Source: SIG575 sp964507395
GTDB taxonomy: Bacteria > Bacillota > Clostridia > Oscillospirales > Acutalibacteraceae
DNA length: 15,642 nt
Assembly (NCBI GenBank): GCA_964507395.1
Contig: CAZDQE010000054.1
Span: 1 to 15,642 of the forward strand
Reading direction: 5' to 3'
Made by a program: the position numbers and the translations under genes. Below the pieces are notes generated by a model. That model saw nothing but the letters and a program-made list of their open reading frames with translations. It was not told the origin of the DNA and did no database searches. Shown in pieces: positions 1-7,578 of this stretch. Position 1 is the stretch's first letter; every line of letters begins with the position of its first letter.

Positions 1-2148
1 CATCCAATAGGGAAGAAGGTAGTTATAGGGCATTACTGCGCGGGAGCCGTTTGCACCTGCTGAACCGGGAAGAGTTGCTGTGCGGTTGACAACCTTTGTA
101 TTGATATCAACAAATTCTTCTGCACCTGAATCGCAGACAAACTGATTGCCGTCATAGTTTACAAAAACTCTTGCTGAATATTCCAGAGGATATTTAAGCT
201 GTGCAGGGATTCCCATTTCTTCCTGCTCTGTATCCCAGACAAGGTCTTTTCTGTGGCTGTTGAAAACAGGTCTTCTTACAAGGTCAAGTGTCATTTCCGA
301 CAGTGACTTTGCTGCGTTTTCAATATCGCAATAGTTGTTTGTAAGTGAGCCGTAAACAATATTGAAAAGAGGTGAACGTTCAACACGCTCATACTGCCAG
401 TGGTGGGTAAGTCCCATTTTGAAGATTTCCTTCTGTGCCTCGTTATCTGTATAAACGAGAAGAGGATAGATATTGATGAAGTCAAGCTGGTCATCAATAT
501 GCGCCACGTGACCGTCTTCAACCTTGTACTGAATACAATTCATTGCATAATGATGCTTTTTGATAAGCATGTTGAAGACATCGTTATACTTTTCATCCCC
601 TGTTACGTGGTATGTAGTTTTAAGGAATGAAAGCATTTCAAGTGAGTTTGTGCCGCGTTCGTAGAACCATCTGTCATCGTTATTAAGAAGTTCGGGCTCC
701 CAGTTTGCCCATGTTGTGGGAACACCGTCAACATCACAAAGGTGGAAGTTATTTTCAAGAATATGGTCTGTGATCTTCTTTACAACCTCTGCGATTTTAG
801 CCTTTTCTTTATCGTCTGCTACAAGGTCATAGTAAATGCCGTATGCAAAATAATGACCTGTCATTTCGTCTGACGATGTTTCGCCGAGCCATTCCATTTC
901 GGGATTATCCTCGCATACATGCCACTCTTCTCTGTTACCTGTCATAAAGTTTTCTTCAAATGAATGTCTTGTAGCTCTTGCGGTAAAGCCTGATTTACCT
1001 GTTATTTCCGTAAGGATAATCATGGCATCAAGGGCTCTTTTTGCATTTGCTTTCGCATCTTCGTCACCTGTTACCGCATAGCGGAAGCACTGGCTTGCAC
1101 AGTAAACACCTGTGAAAAGTCCGTCATTATCGGAATTGGGAAGCCAGCCTGATTCAAGGTCGCCGTATTTACGAAGTATTCTGTCTACCTGATAGCCTTC
1201 GTTTCTTGTAAAATATTTTACTGCCATTTCGTCGTAATGATTTGCCTTTTCTTCAAGAGTAATTTCCTTTGATGTGATAAGGCTGACACCTCGCGGTGTT
1301 ACTGCAGCAATTGTGCCCTTATCGGAAACTGCAAGACGAGTAACAGTAGGATGCATGAGCCAAACGCCATAAGAAAAATATGAAATTTTACCCTCAATAA
1401 GAGTGATGATACCTGTATTTGTTGCAAAATACTTTTTGCCGTCCTCTGCAAAGAACATATCGTTAAATGAGCCGTCGGGAACTGAGTAAAAATCATTTCC
1501 GTTAAACCAGTAATTTTTGCCGTCATAGATATTAAGACCGTCATCTGAGCCTACCCAGAGATGGCCGAGGGCATCAATTGCGATGCAGTTTATCTTCTGG
1601 CTGAGAACACCTGTAACATTGGGAAGAAGCTCTGCCCAATGGCGGCGCTTACCCTTCATTGACATAAGACCTTCAACAAGAGAGCCGACATAAACAGTTT
1701 CACCGTACTTTGATTTATTATCAAGTGCAGCAAGGCATACTGTCGCCTCAGGAAGATCAACGATTTTTGTAAACTCATCGTTTTCCATAAGGAAAAGCTC
1801 TGTTTCAGTAATAAGCCACAAAGATTTATCAAGCGCAACAGAAATATCTGCAACAGGTGCGTCAAAATCAGCAATCTTTGAAATTTTTCCTTTTTTGATT
1901 TCAGCAAGCGAATTTCCGATTGCAGCAAAAAGTCTGCCTTTTCTTGAAAAAAGCTTTGACACCTTTGCCTGAATTCTTTTTATTTTTCCGTCTGAATATA
2001 CAGCAAGAGAATCTTCCTCTGCAATATAAAGAGTTTCTCCTTCAAAAGCCACAGATTTCACGTTTTCAGCATCAACGCCCATGTCTGCAGTGATGAAAAC
2101 TTTATCGTACTGCGTAAATTCGCCAAAATTAAGTGTAGGTTTTTTCAT
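1..2148 (-). CDS. Propeller plus alpha/alpha-toroid protein, 3' end cut by window edge
   Basis: The reading frame is open for 716 codons from an ATG at 2148 to the window edge, with no stop, so the C-terminus is missing. The start has AGGAGA at a normal distance. Residues about 1-290 look like a beta-propeller of short repeats. Residues 191-210 fit the two-component-regulator propeller motif (GHLWVGSDDGLNIYDG). From about residue 297 the protein becomes helical and aromatic-rich, with conserved-looking patches SDNDGL (near 340), SSDEMTGH (425-432) and WFYERGTN (494-501), suggesting an alpha/alpha-toroid like six-hairpin glycosidases. There is no signal peptide or membrane helix, which suggests a cytoplasmic protein. 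Substrate and reaction are unknown and I make no EC-level claim. It lies downstream of ireB and a 103-aa gene, 64 bp after the latter with a hairpin between. The domain assignment is inference; the coding call is firm. Confidence 0.85.
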   Translation of the reverse strand, partial: MKKPTLNFGEFTQYDKVFITADMGVDAENVKSVAFEGETLYIAEEDSLAVYSDGKIKRIQAKVSKLFSRKGRLFAAIGNSLAEIKKGKISKIADFDAPVADISVALDKSLWLITETELFLMENDEFTKIVDLPEATVCLAALDNKSKYGETVYVGSLVEGLMSMKGKRRHWAELLPNVTGVLSQKINCIAIDALGHLWVGSDDGLNIYDGKNYWFNGNDFYSVPDGSFNDMFFAEDGKKYFATNTGIITLIEGKISYFSYGVWLMHPTVTRLAVSDKGTIAAVTPRGVSLITSKEITLEEKANHYDEMAVKYFTRNEGYQVDRILRKYGDLESGWLPNSDNDGLFTGVYCASQCFRYAVTGDEDAKANAKRALDAMIILTEITGKSGFTARATRHSFEENFMTGNREEWHVCEDNPEMEWLGETSSDEMTGHYFAYGIYYDLVADDKEKAKIAEVVKKITDHILENNFHLCDVDGVPTTWANWEPELLNNDDRWFYERGTNSLEMLSFLKTTYHVTGDEKYNDVFNMLIKKHHYAMNCIQYKVEDGHVAHIDDQLDFINIYPLLVYTDNEAQKEIFKMGLTHHWQYERVERSPLFNIVYGSLTNNYCDIENAAKSLSEMTLDLVRRPVFNSHRKDLVWDTEQEEMGIPAQLKYPLEYSARVFVNYDGNQFVCDSGAEEFVDINTKVVNRTATLPGSAGANGSRAVMPYNYLLPYWM

Positions 2149-2180
2149 ATCAATTCTCCTCTGAAATTAACATTATTACA

Positions 2181-2208
2181 ATAGCCCCTCTCTCACGAAA
2201 GGGGCTAT
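2181..2208 (-). terminator. 9-bp hairpin between two genes, without a U-tract
   Basis: ATAGCCCCT at 2181-2189 is the exact complement of AGGGGCTAT at 2200-2208, with a 10-base loop. It lies four bases past the stop of the 103-aa gene and 33 bases before the next start. Neither strand has a run of T after the stem, so it is a weak intrinsic terminator at best. It may instead protect the 3' end of the ireB message or reduce readthrough into the propeller gene. Confidence 0.5.
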
Positions 2209-2212
2209 CTGC

Positions 2213-2524
2213 TTATTCTTCTGCAGCCTGCTTCAAAGCACGCTTAAGCCAGATTTCACCGATGTCAATTGCGTTGTAGAGTCCTTTTTTCTCACTCTTC
2301 TTTATAATACGTTCTCTGGGACTTGCATCCGGATCAGTTGAAAGAAGCTGAACAATAACTCTGTCTGCAACCTCAATATCGCCGAGAGGCTTTGTTGATG
2401 TAATGGAAAGCATTACAACAAAGGGGTCCCTCATGTCTCCGTAATAAATAGTATTTCCGCAGCGAACCATCGGCTTTTCTCTGAACATGAAAAATTCTGC
2501 CTGTTCTTTTTTCACATCAGCCAT
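2213..2524 (-). CDS. Conserved-looking small protein of unknown function (103 aa)
   Basis: I do not recognise this family. The protein starts at ATG 2524 with GGAG upstream (GGAGTTATACCAATG-like spacing). It is predicted soluble, without a signal peptide or membrane segment. The central part alternates beta-like hydrophobics (MLSITSTKPLGDIEVADRV), followed by a charged turn rich in Arg/Lys/Asp and a C-terminal amphipathic helix (IGEIWLKRALKQAAEE). Codon use and ribosome site match its neighbours, and it begins 14 bases after the ireB stop, so the two are almost certainly co-transcribed. In many Firmicutes ireB is followed by ruvX and a DUF1292 gene (yrzB). This protein is too short for RuvX and does not resemble YrzB. 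A role near IreB is only suggested by position. Confidence 0.8.
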   Translation of the reverse strand: MADVKKEQAEFFMFREKPMVRCGNTIYYGDMRDPFVVMLSITSTKPLGDIEVADRVIVQLLSTDPDASPRERIIKKSEKKGLYNAIDIGEIWLKRALKQAAEE

Positions 2525-2538
2525 TTGGTATAACTCCT

Positions 2539-2787
2539 TTATTCGTCTTTAAGGTAGGTTTCGACAAGCTTCTGCATAAGCTCATCCCTGTCGATTCTGC
2601 GAATTACGCTACGTGCATTATTATGGGTAGTGATGTAAGTCGGGTCCTCAGAAAGAATGTAGCCTACAATCTGATTGATAGGGTTATAGCCCTTTTCCTT
2701 CAGAGAATTGTAAACGTATGTCAGGTTCTTTTTAATTTCGTCCTCACACTCTGCTTTGATTGAAAATTTTATTGTCTTATCATCCAT
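2539..2787 (-). CDS. ireB: IreB-family regulatory phosphoprotein (UPF0297)
   Basis: This 82-aa protein has the family hallmark GYNPINQIVGYILSEDPTYI in the middle, followed by the NARSVIRRIDRDELMQKLVETYLK C-terminal helix region typical of UPF0297/YrzL. The length equals the family norm of about 80-90 residues. In Enterococcus faecalis IreB is a small dimeric cytoplasmic substrate of the Ser/Thr kinase IreK and phosphatase IreP and affects cephalosporin resistance. Phosphorylation there is on N-terminal threonines. Here the N-terminus (MDDKTIKFSIKAE) has a single Thr at position 5, the likely phosphosite by analogy. The gene has its own promoter in the 99-bp gap after pheT and a strong GGAGGTG ribosome site. 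It is the first gene of a short transcription unit with the 103-aa gene. Confidence 0.96.
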   Translation of the reverse strand: MDDKTIKFSIKAECEDEIKKNLTYVYNSLKEKGYNPINQIVGYILSEDPTYITTHNNARSVIRRIDRDELMQKLVETYLKDE

Positions 2788-2817
2788 AAGTAATACACCT
2801 CCGTATCACATTACTAT

Positions 2818-2846
2818 ATTATACACTACATTTTGCGATAACACAA
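2818..2846 (-). promoter_or_regulatory. Sigma-A promoter of ireB
   Basis: On the minus strand, TTGTGT (2846-2841) is followed after exactly 17 bases by a perfect TATAAT (2823-2818). Transcription would begin about 30 bases before the ireB ATG at 2787, leaving a short leader with GGAGGTG. No convincing terminator separates it from pheT upstream, so some readthrough from pheST is possible. Confidence 0.8.
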
Positions 2847-2886
2847 TGGTTTTTTGATAAATTTTCTTTAAATTTCTTAAAAAGCT

Positions 2887-5265
2887 TTAGCTTCTGAGTG
2901 AAACTCCGAGCTTATCAAGAGCTTTAATTGCTTTTTTGACAACATTATCGGCTTCTTCGTCAGTAAGAGTTCTGTCCTCAGCTCTCAGTCTTAAGCTGAA
3001 AGCAACGCTCTTTTTGCCCTCTTCAATCTGTGAGCCTGTGTAAACGTCAAAGAGTTCAATCTCTTCAAGAAGCTTGCCTGCCGCTGAGCTGATTGCCTTT
3101 TCGAGAGTGAGAACAGGAATATCTCTGTCACATACAAAAGCAAGGTCACGGCTTGTTGCAGGGAATTTAGGAAGCTTCTTATAGAGCTTCGGTTCTCTGC
3201 CCTTTTTGAAGATTGTTTCGATATCAATTCTTGCAACGTAAGCTTTTTCGCCGATACCGTAGTTTTCGAGAACTGCAGGATGTACTTCGCCGAAAATTGC
3301 AAATTCTTCGCCGTCAACTGTAAGATGTGCAGTACGGCCGGGGTGGAATGTGGGGTTATCTGTGACTGCCTCAACATCATAAGAGTTCAGTCCTGTTTTT
3401 GCAAGGATTTCCTCAACGATACCTTTGAGAGCGAAGAAATCACAGTTTCCGTACATACCGATAAGGATTTTCTGCTTTTCAAGAGGAAGCTCTTCTGTGC
3501 CCTGTGAAGTATATTCTACGGGGATTTCGTAGAGATGAGCACTTGCATTTCTGTTTTTATAGTTTCTGGCTAATACTTCAAGCATTGAGGGAATTGCAGT
3601 TGTTCTCATAACGCTTGTGTCCTCGCCGAGAGGATTCATGATAACAACCGAATTTCTGAATTCACTGTCTGCAGGAAGATTTATCTTGTCGTAATATTTG
3701 GGGCTGATGAATGAGAATGTTTCAATCTCGGTAAGTCCGCAACCGAGACAGGTCGAACGGATAAGCTTTTCAAGCTGCTGAGCCTCTGTAAGTCTTGCAT
3801 TTGCAACACCTGAAAGCTCTCTGTTGGGAATTGCCTGATAGCCGAAGAATCTTGCAATTTCCTCAGAAATATCAGCCTTATGCTCAATATCATTTCTGAA
3901 ATAAGGTGCTGTGATTACACCGTCCTCAACTGTAAAGCCAATCTTTTCAAGCATTTTCTTCTGCTCTTCTGCACTGACATCAATACCGATAAAATTATTT
4001 ACCCATTCAGGCTCAAATGCGAGCTTCACATCCTCTTTCGGTGTGGGGAAGCAGTCAACGATTCCGTCAACAACATCTCCTGCATCGAGAAGCTCTACAA
4101 GCTGGAGAGCACGCTTAAGACAAGTTTCACAGCTTGCAGGGTTAAGCTCTTTCTCATATCTTGTGCAAGCCTCTGTACGAAGTCCGAGAGCTTTTGATGT
4201 TCTGCGGACACTTACACCGTTGAAGCAAGCCGATTCAAAAACGATAGTTGTTGTATCGTCCATGATTCCGCTGTATTCGCCGCCCATTACGCCTGCTACT
4301 GCAACAGGTTTGTTTTCGTCAGCGATAACAAGCATTTCGGGAGTAAGATTTCTCTCAACGTCGTCAAGAGTTGTGATTTTTTCGCCCTCTTTTGCGTTTC
4401 TTACAATAACCTTACCGCCGTCAAGGTATCTTAAGTCAAATGCATGCATAGGCTGACCGTATTCCAGCATTACGAAGTTTGTAATGTCAACGATATTGTT
4501 GATAGGTCTTACACCGCTTGCACGAAGACGTTCTCTTATCCAACGGGGAGAAGGCTTGATTCTTACATTTTTAACTACTGCACCGCAGTAACGGTAGCAT
4601 TTTTCAGCCTCGTCAATCTGAACCGAAAGATATTCGTTAACGTCTCCGCCTGAGCCCTTGACAACAGGTGCGGGAACTTTAAGCTCTTTATCAAACGTTG
4701 CAGCAGCCTCTCTTGCAAGACCGATAACGCTGAGGCAGTCTGAACGGTTTGACGTGATTTCAAATTCTGTGATAACGTCATTAAGGCCGATTGCATAGTG
4801 GATATCCATGCCGAGAGTTTTGTCACAATCGTCACCGAGAACGAAGATGCCGTCCTCAATTGCATAAGGGAAATCATGTGCAGTCAGACCAAGCTCACCG
4901 AGAGAACAAAGCATACCGTTGCTTTCAACTCCGCGAAGCTTACCTTTTTTAATTTTATGACCGCCGAAAACAACGGAGTTATCAAGAGCCACGGGAACGA
5001 TATCACCTGCTGTAAGATTCTGAGCACCTGTAACAATCTGGAGATTTTCCTCTTTTCCCACATTAATCTGACAAATCCAGAGGTGGTCAGAATCGGGGTG
5101 TCTTTCAAGGCTTTCAACCTTACCTACTACGATATTTACAAGTTCTTCGCCTTCCTGCTCGTAGCCTTCTACCTTTGAGCCTGAAATTGTCATATCGTCT
5201 GCAAACTGCTTATCGCTTACATCAAGCTCTACATAGTCATTTAACCATTTTTTAGATAAATTCAT
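2887..5265 (-). CDS. pheT: Phenylalanine--tRNA ligase beta subunit
   Basis: PheT is the large subunit of the cytoplasmic (alpha-beta)2 enzyme that charges tRNA-Phe. It binds tRNA, and its B3/B4 region edits Tyr-tRNA-Phe. The length of 792 aa is normal for a full bacterial PheT. Visible regions in order: N-terminal helix MNLSKKWLNDYVELD; EMAP/OB-like tRNA-binding domain at about 40-150 (VGKVESLERHPDSDHLWICQINVG); EFEITSNRSDCLSVIGLAREAAA near 165-187; B3/B4 region at about 210-375 ending FESACFNGVSVRRTSKALGLRTEA; B5 at about 400-475; catalytic-like core; and C-terminal FDX-ACB anticodon-binding domain from about 698 (KLPKFPATSRDLAFVCDRDIPV). The ATG at 5265 has AGGAG nine bases upstream and follows the pheS stop by 18 bases, so both come from the T-box-controlled message. 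Confidence 0.99.
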   Translation of the reverse strand: MNLSKKWLNDYVELDVSDKQFADDMTISGSKVEGYEQEGEELVNIVVGKVESLERHPDSDHLWICQINVGKEENLQIVTGAQNLTAGDIVPVALDNSVVFGGHKIKKGKLRGVESNGMLCSLGELGLTAHDFPYAIEDGIFVLGDDCDKTLGMDIHYAIGLNDVITEFEITSNRSDCLSVIGLAREAAATFDKELKVPAPVVKGSGGDVNEYLSVQIDEAEKCYRYCGAVVKNVRIKPSPRWIRERLRASGVRPINNIVDITNFVMLEYGQPMHAFDLRYLDGGKVIVRNAKEGEKITTLDDVERNLTPEMLVIADENKPVAVAGVMGGEYSGIMDDTTTIVFESACFNGVSVRRTSKALGLRTEACTRYEKELNPASCETCLKRALQLVELLDAGDVVDGIVDCFPTPKEDVKLAFEPEWVNNFIGIDVSAEEQKKMLEKIGFTVEDGVITAPYFRNDIEHKADISEEIARFFGYQAIPNRELSGVANARLTEAQQLEKLIRSTCLGCGLTEIETFSFISPKYYDKINLPADSEFRNSVVIMNPLGEDTSVMRTTAIPSMLEVLARNYKNRNASAHLYEIPVEYTSQGTEELPLEKQKILIGMYGNCDFFALKGIVEEILAKTGLNSYDVEAVTDNPTFHPGRTAHLTVDGEEFAIFGEVHPAVLENYGIGEKAYVARIDIETIFKKGREPKLYKKLPKFPATSRDLAFVCDRDIPVLTLEKAISSAAGKLLEEIELFDVYTGSQIEEGKKSVAFSLRLRAEDRTLTDEEADNVVKKAIKALDKLGVSLRS

Positions 5266-5283
5266 CTCACGACACTCCTTTCA

Positions 5284-6303
5284 TTAAAACTGACCGAGGA
5301 AACGCATATCGTTCTCGTAAAGTAATCTCATATCGTCAATATCAAAGCGGAACATAACAAGTCTTTCAAGACCTACACCGAACGCGTAACCGCTGTAAAC
5401 CTCAGGGTCAACTCCGCAACCGCTGAGAACTTTGGGATGCACCATACCTGCACCGAGGATTTCGATAAAGCCTTCGCCCTTACACATGGGGCAGCCTTTA
5501 CCGCCGCACTTGAAGCATGTTACGTCGATTTCACATGAAGGCTCTGTGAAGGGGAAATGGTGGGGACGAAGTCTGATTTTCGTATCGTTACCGTAAAGTC
5601 TCTTGGCAAAGGCTTCAAGTGTGCCTTTAAGGTCACCCATTGTAATACCCTTGTCAACAACAAGACCTTCAATCTGATGGAAGAGAGGTGAATGTGTTGC
5701 ATCAACTGCGTCTGAACGGAAAACGCGTCCCGGAGAAATCACTCTGATGGGAGGCTTCTGCTGTTCCATAACACGAATCTGAACAGGAGATGTCTGTGTT
5801 CTGAGAAGCATATTTTCTGTGATATAGAATGTATCCTGTGTGTCACGTGCAGGATGGTCCTTGGGGATATTGAGTGCTTCAAAGTTGTAGTAATCCCACT
5901 CAACCTCAGGACCTACAGCTATGTCAAAGCCCATGCCGAGGAAGATATCCTTAACTTCATCAAGGACAATATTAAGAGGATGCTTGTGACCGAGTGCTGA
6001 TTTTTTACCGGGCATTGTAACGTCAAGCTTTTCCTCACGAAGCTTCTTTTCAAGCTCAGCCTTTTTGATTTTTTCATCTGTTGCTTCAACGAGTGCCTCG
6101 ATTGTTCCTCTCACTTCGTTTGCAAGCTGACCCATTACAGGTCTCTCTTCAGGTGTAAGCTTACCCATCTGTTTGAGAACTGCTGTCAGTTCACCTTTTT
6201 TACCTAAGTATTTAACTCTGATGTTTTCAAGTTCCTGCTTACTTTGTGCAAGTTCAAGAGCTGCTTTGGCTTCTCTTGCTATGCTTTCAAGCATTTCTTT
6301 CAT
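5284..6303 (-). CDS. pheS: Phenylalanine--tRNA ligase alpha subunit
   Basis: PheS is the catalytic class II subunit that forms Phe-AMP and transfers Phe to tRNA-Phe. I start it at the ATG at 6303 (MKEMLESIAREAK, 339 aa): AGGAAG sits at the right distance there, while an in-frame ATG 21 bases further upstream (6324) has no ribosome site. The N-terminal 85 residues form the tRNA-binding coiled coil. Motif 2 is GRVFRSD at 192-198 followed by ATHSPLFHQIEG. A four-cysteine CFKCGGKGCPMC cluster (Cys263, 266, 271, 274) typical of bacterial PheS follows, then EILGAGMVHP and motif 3 GVGLERLVMFRFDIDD. It is first in the pheST operon, 18 bases ahead of pheT, and is controlled by the upstream T-box. Confidence 0.99.
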   Translation of the reverse strand: MKEMLESIAREAKAALELAQSKQELENIRVKYLGKKGELTAVLKQMGKLTPEERPVMGQLANEVRGTIEALVEATDEKIKKAELEKKLREEKLDVTMPGKKSALGHKHPLNIVLDEVKDIFLGMGFDIAVGPEVEWDYYNFEALNIPKDHPARDTQDTFYITENMLLRTQTSPVQIRVMEQQKPPIRVISPGRVFRSDAVDATHSPLFHQIEGLVVDKGITMGDLKGTLEAFAKRLYGNDTKIRLRPHHFPFTEPSCEIDVTCFKCGGKGCPMCKGEGFIEILGAGMVHPKVLSGCGVDPEVYSGYAFGVGLERLVMFRFDIDDMRLLYENDMRFLGQF

Positions 6304-6337
6304 AGTTTTCTTCCTTTCATACATAATTTAACAAAAT

Positions 6338-6369
6338 AAAAAACTTCCGTCCCCGACAAGGGACGAAAG
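6338..6369 (-). terminator. T-box-regulated intrinsic terminator before pheS
   Basis: On the minus strand CTTTCGTCCC (6369-6360) pairs with GGGACGGAAG (6353-6344) in a 10-bp stem containing one U-G pair, followed directly by six T (6343-6338). Its 5' arm lies just after the antiterminator element, as expected for a T-box switch in which uncharged tRNA-Phe prevents this hairpin from acting. Confidence 0.95.
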
Positions 6370-6600
6370 CATAAATTACCTTCCGCGGTACCACCCTTAT
6401 TTTTGCATGGCTTTCAGAAAGCCAAGAGCAAACACTCTTTCTCCTCTTACGTGGGAAACACGTCAAAGCCTACTGCAATTTTCAGCCTGCCGCTCCAAAG
6501 TGAACTTCGGTGTTTTTCAAAATAAACAGGATTTCAGCCTCGTCCTGTTCTCTCTGAATTTTGCTTCAAAACACTTACTCTCTTTTTCATCGCGTTTCGC
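6338..6600 (-). promoter_or_regulatory. T-box leader (tRNA-Phe sensing) of pheST
   Basis: This 332-bp gene-free gap between pheS and the exporter gene is almost entirely T-box. The conserved AGGGTGGTACCGCG element is at 6397-6384 on the minus strand. Its UGGU bulge would pair with an ACCA tRNA end (discriminator A, as in tRNA-Phe). Stem I contains the AGAGAG/GGCTGAAA apical features (about 6556-6520) and closes near CTTTGGAGC (6500-6492). The specifier UUC (6504-6502) is followed by a purine and codes Phe, matching the downstream genes. Known mechanism: uncharged tRNA-Phe stabilises the antiterminator and permits pheST transcription; charged tRNA leaves the terminator to form. Ending the leader at about 6600 is an estimate from the promoter. 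Confidence 0.97.
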
Positions 6601-6602
6601 CT

Positions 6603-6631
6603 ATCATAACACAAATCACAATAAAATGCAA
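6603..6631 (-). promoter_or_regulatory. Sigma-A promoter of the pheST operon
   Basis: TTGCAT (6631-6626) and TATGAT (6608-6603) on the minus strand are separated by exactly 17 bases. The predicted start, near 6596, begins just before T-box stem I. The -35 box lies only four bases past the stop codon of the EamA gene, so no terminator for that gene fits between them. Confidence 0.85.
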
Positions 6632-6635
6632 GGGT

Positions 6636-7520
6636 TTATGCGGATTTTTTGTTTTTTAACTTTAACTGAGAAAGTACAATACCTATAAAAATCAGCACAC
6701 AGCCGATATATGCAGATGTTGTCATGGTTTCATTCTGCAGAAGAACTCCGCCGAGCGCACTGAAAACCGATTCCGTTGACAGAATAATTGCTGAAAATGT
6801 AGGGTCTGCATCCTTCTGACCGAGAATCTGGCAAGTGTACGCAACACCGACAGACATAAAACCGCCGTAAAGAATAGGCAGAAGCGCGCTTCTGATTGCA
6901 GTGAAGCTGATATCATCAAAAATCAACGCACAGATAATTGACAAAATACCGCAGACCGCAAACTGAATCTGTGCAAATTTAAGAGGACTTATCTGAGACA
7001 CAAATTTATCGATCACAAGAATGTGTACCGTCCAGAAAACAGTACCGATAAGAAGAATAAGGTCACCGATTCCTACGCTTTCCTCCCCTGTCATGCAGAG
7101 AAGATAAAGTCCGCCAACTGCAAAAACCACACCAATCCATGTAAGGACACTTGTTTTCTTTTTCATAAAAAGGAACGCGGCAACGGGTACAAAAACAGTA
7201 TAAAGACCTGTGATAAAGCCTGATTTACCTGCACTGTTTGTAATTTCAACGCCGTACTGCTGAAGTGTTGATGCAAGAAACAGAACTGTTCCTCCTATCA
7301 GACCTGCTTTTACGGTTGTTTTGAATTTTTCTTTAATAAACTCTTCTTTTTCAAAAAACATTATCACAGGGAACAGTGACAGTGCACCGAGTATAAATCT
7401 GATGCCGTTGAAAGTAAATGCACCTACATACTGAGCGCCGACCTTCTGTGCCACGAAAGCAAAACCCCATATAATTGCAGTTAAAAAAAGTAAGATGATT
7501 GATTTTGGTTTGGTTTTCAT
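6636..7520 (-). CDS. EamA/DMT-family transporter
   Basis: The 294-aa integral membrane protein has about ten hydrophobic helices in two similar halves of five, the EamA duplication. The N-terminus LLFLTAIIWGFAFVAQKVGA and the paired NGIRFILGALSLFPV segment are typical of the drug/metabolite transporter superfamily. The C-terminal half repeats the pattern around GGFMSVGVAYTCQILGQ and ends in a Lys-rich tail. Such proteins usually export amino acids or metabolites; the substrate cannot be read from sequence. The ATG at 7520 has only a weak GGGTGA, and that segment can be paired into a hairpin (see the repeat entry). It follows potD by 58 bases with no obvious promoter, so it may be the last gene of the polyamine operon. 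Confidence 0.95.
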   Translation of the reverse strand: MKTKPKSIILLFLTAIIWGFAFVAQKVGAQYVGAFTFNGIRFILGALSLFPVIMFFEKEEFIKEKFKTTVKAGLIGGTVLFLASTLQQYGVEITNSAGKSGFITGLYTVFVPVAAFLFMKKKTSVLTWIGVVFAVGGLYLLCMTGEESVGIGDLILLIGTVFWTVHILVIDKFVSQISPLKFAQIQFAVCGILSIICALIFDDISFTAIRSALLPILYGGFMSVGVAYTCQILGQKDADPTFSAIILSTESVFSALGGVLLQNETMTTSAYIGCVLIFIGIVLSQLKLKNKKSA

Positions 7521-7527
7521 ATTTTCA

Positions 7528-7568
7528 CCCGATACCGAAAATTATCGGGAGGGCACAGAGACCCTCCC
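7528..7568 (-). repeat. Two overlapping, mutually exclusive hairpins before the EamA gene
   Basis: Plus-strand CCCGATA (7528-7534) pairs with TATCGGG (7543-7549). Separately GGGAGGG (7547-7553) pairs with CCCTCCC (7562-7568). Both are perfect 7-bp stems, and they share the GGG at 7547-7549, so only one can form fully. The first stem lies against the weak ribosome site of the EamA gene. The outer form, GTAGGGG...CCCG on the minus strand, resembles short palindromic repeats that I recall as common between genes in Oscillospiraceae-type genomes; that comparison is from memory. It could stabilise the potABCD 3' end, attenuate the downstream gene, or simply be a dispersed repeat. Confidence 0.6.
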
Positions 7569-7578
7569 CTACAAAATT

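Noticed and set aside
2875..2895. Mini-hairpin AAGC-TAAA-GCTT with a T run at the pheT stop as terminator
   Set aside because: The stem has four pairs, is all within the stop-codon region and is too weak to support an intrinsic terminator.
3911..4456. Plus-strand 181-aa open frame within pheT
   Set aside because: It is antisense to well-conserved PheT sequence; Ser/Thr-rich composition is the mirror of pheT codon usage.
6407..6688. Plus-strand 93-aa open frame opposite the pheST leader
   Set aside because: It is entirely antisense to the T-box and promoter and to the end of the EamA gene, with no ribosome site.
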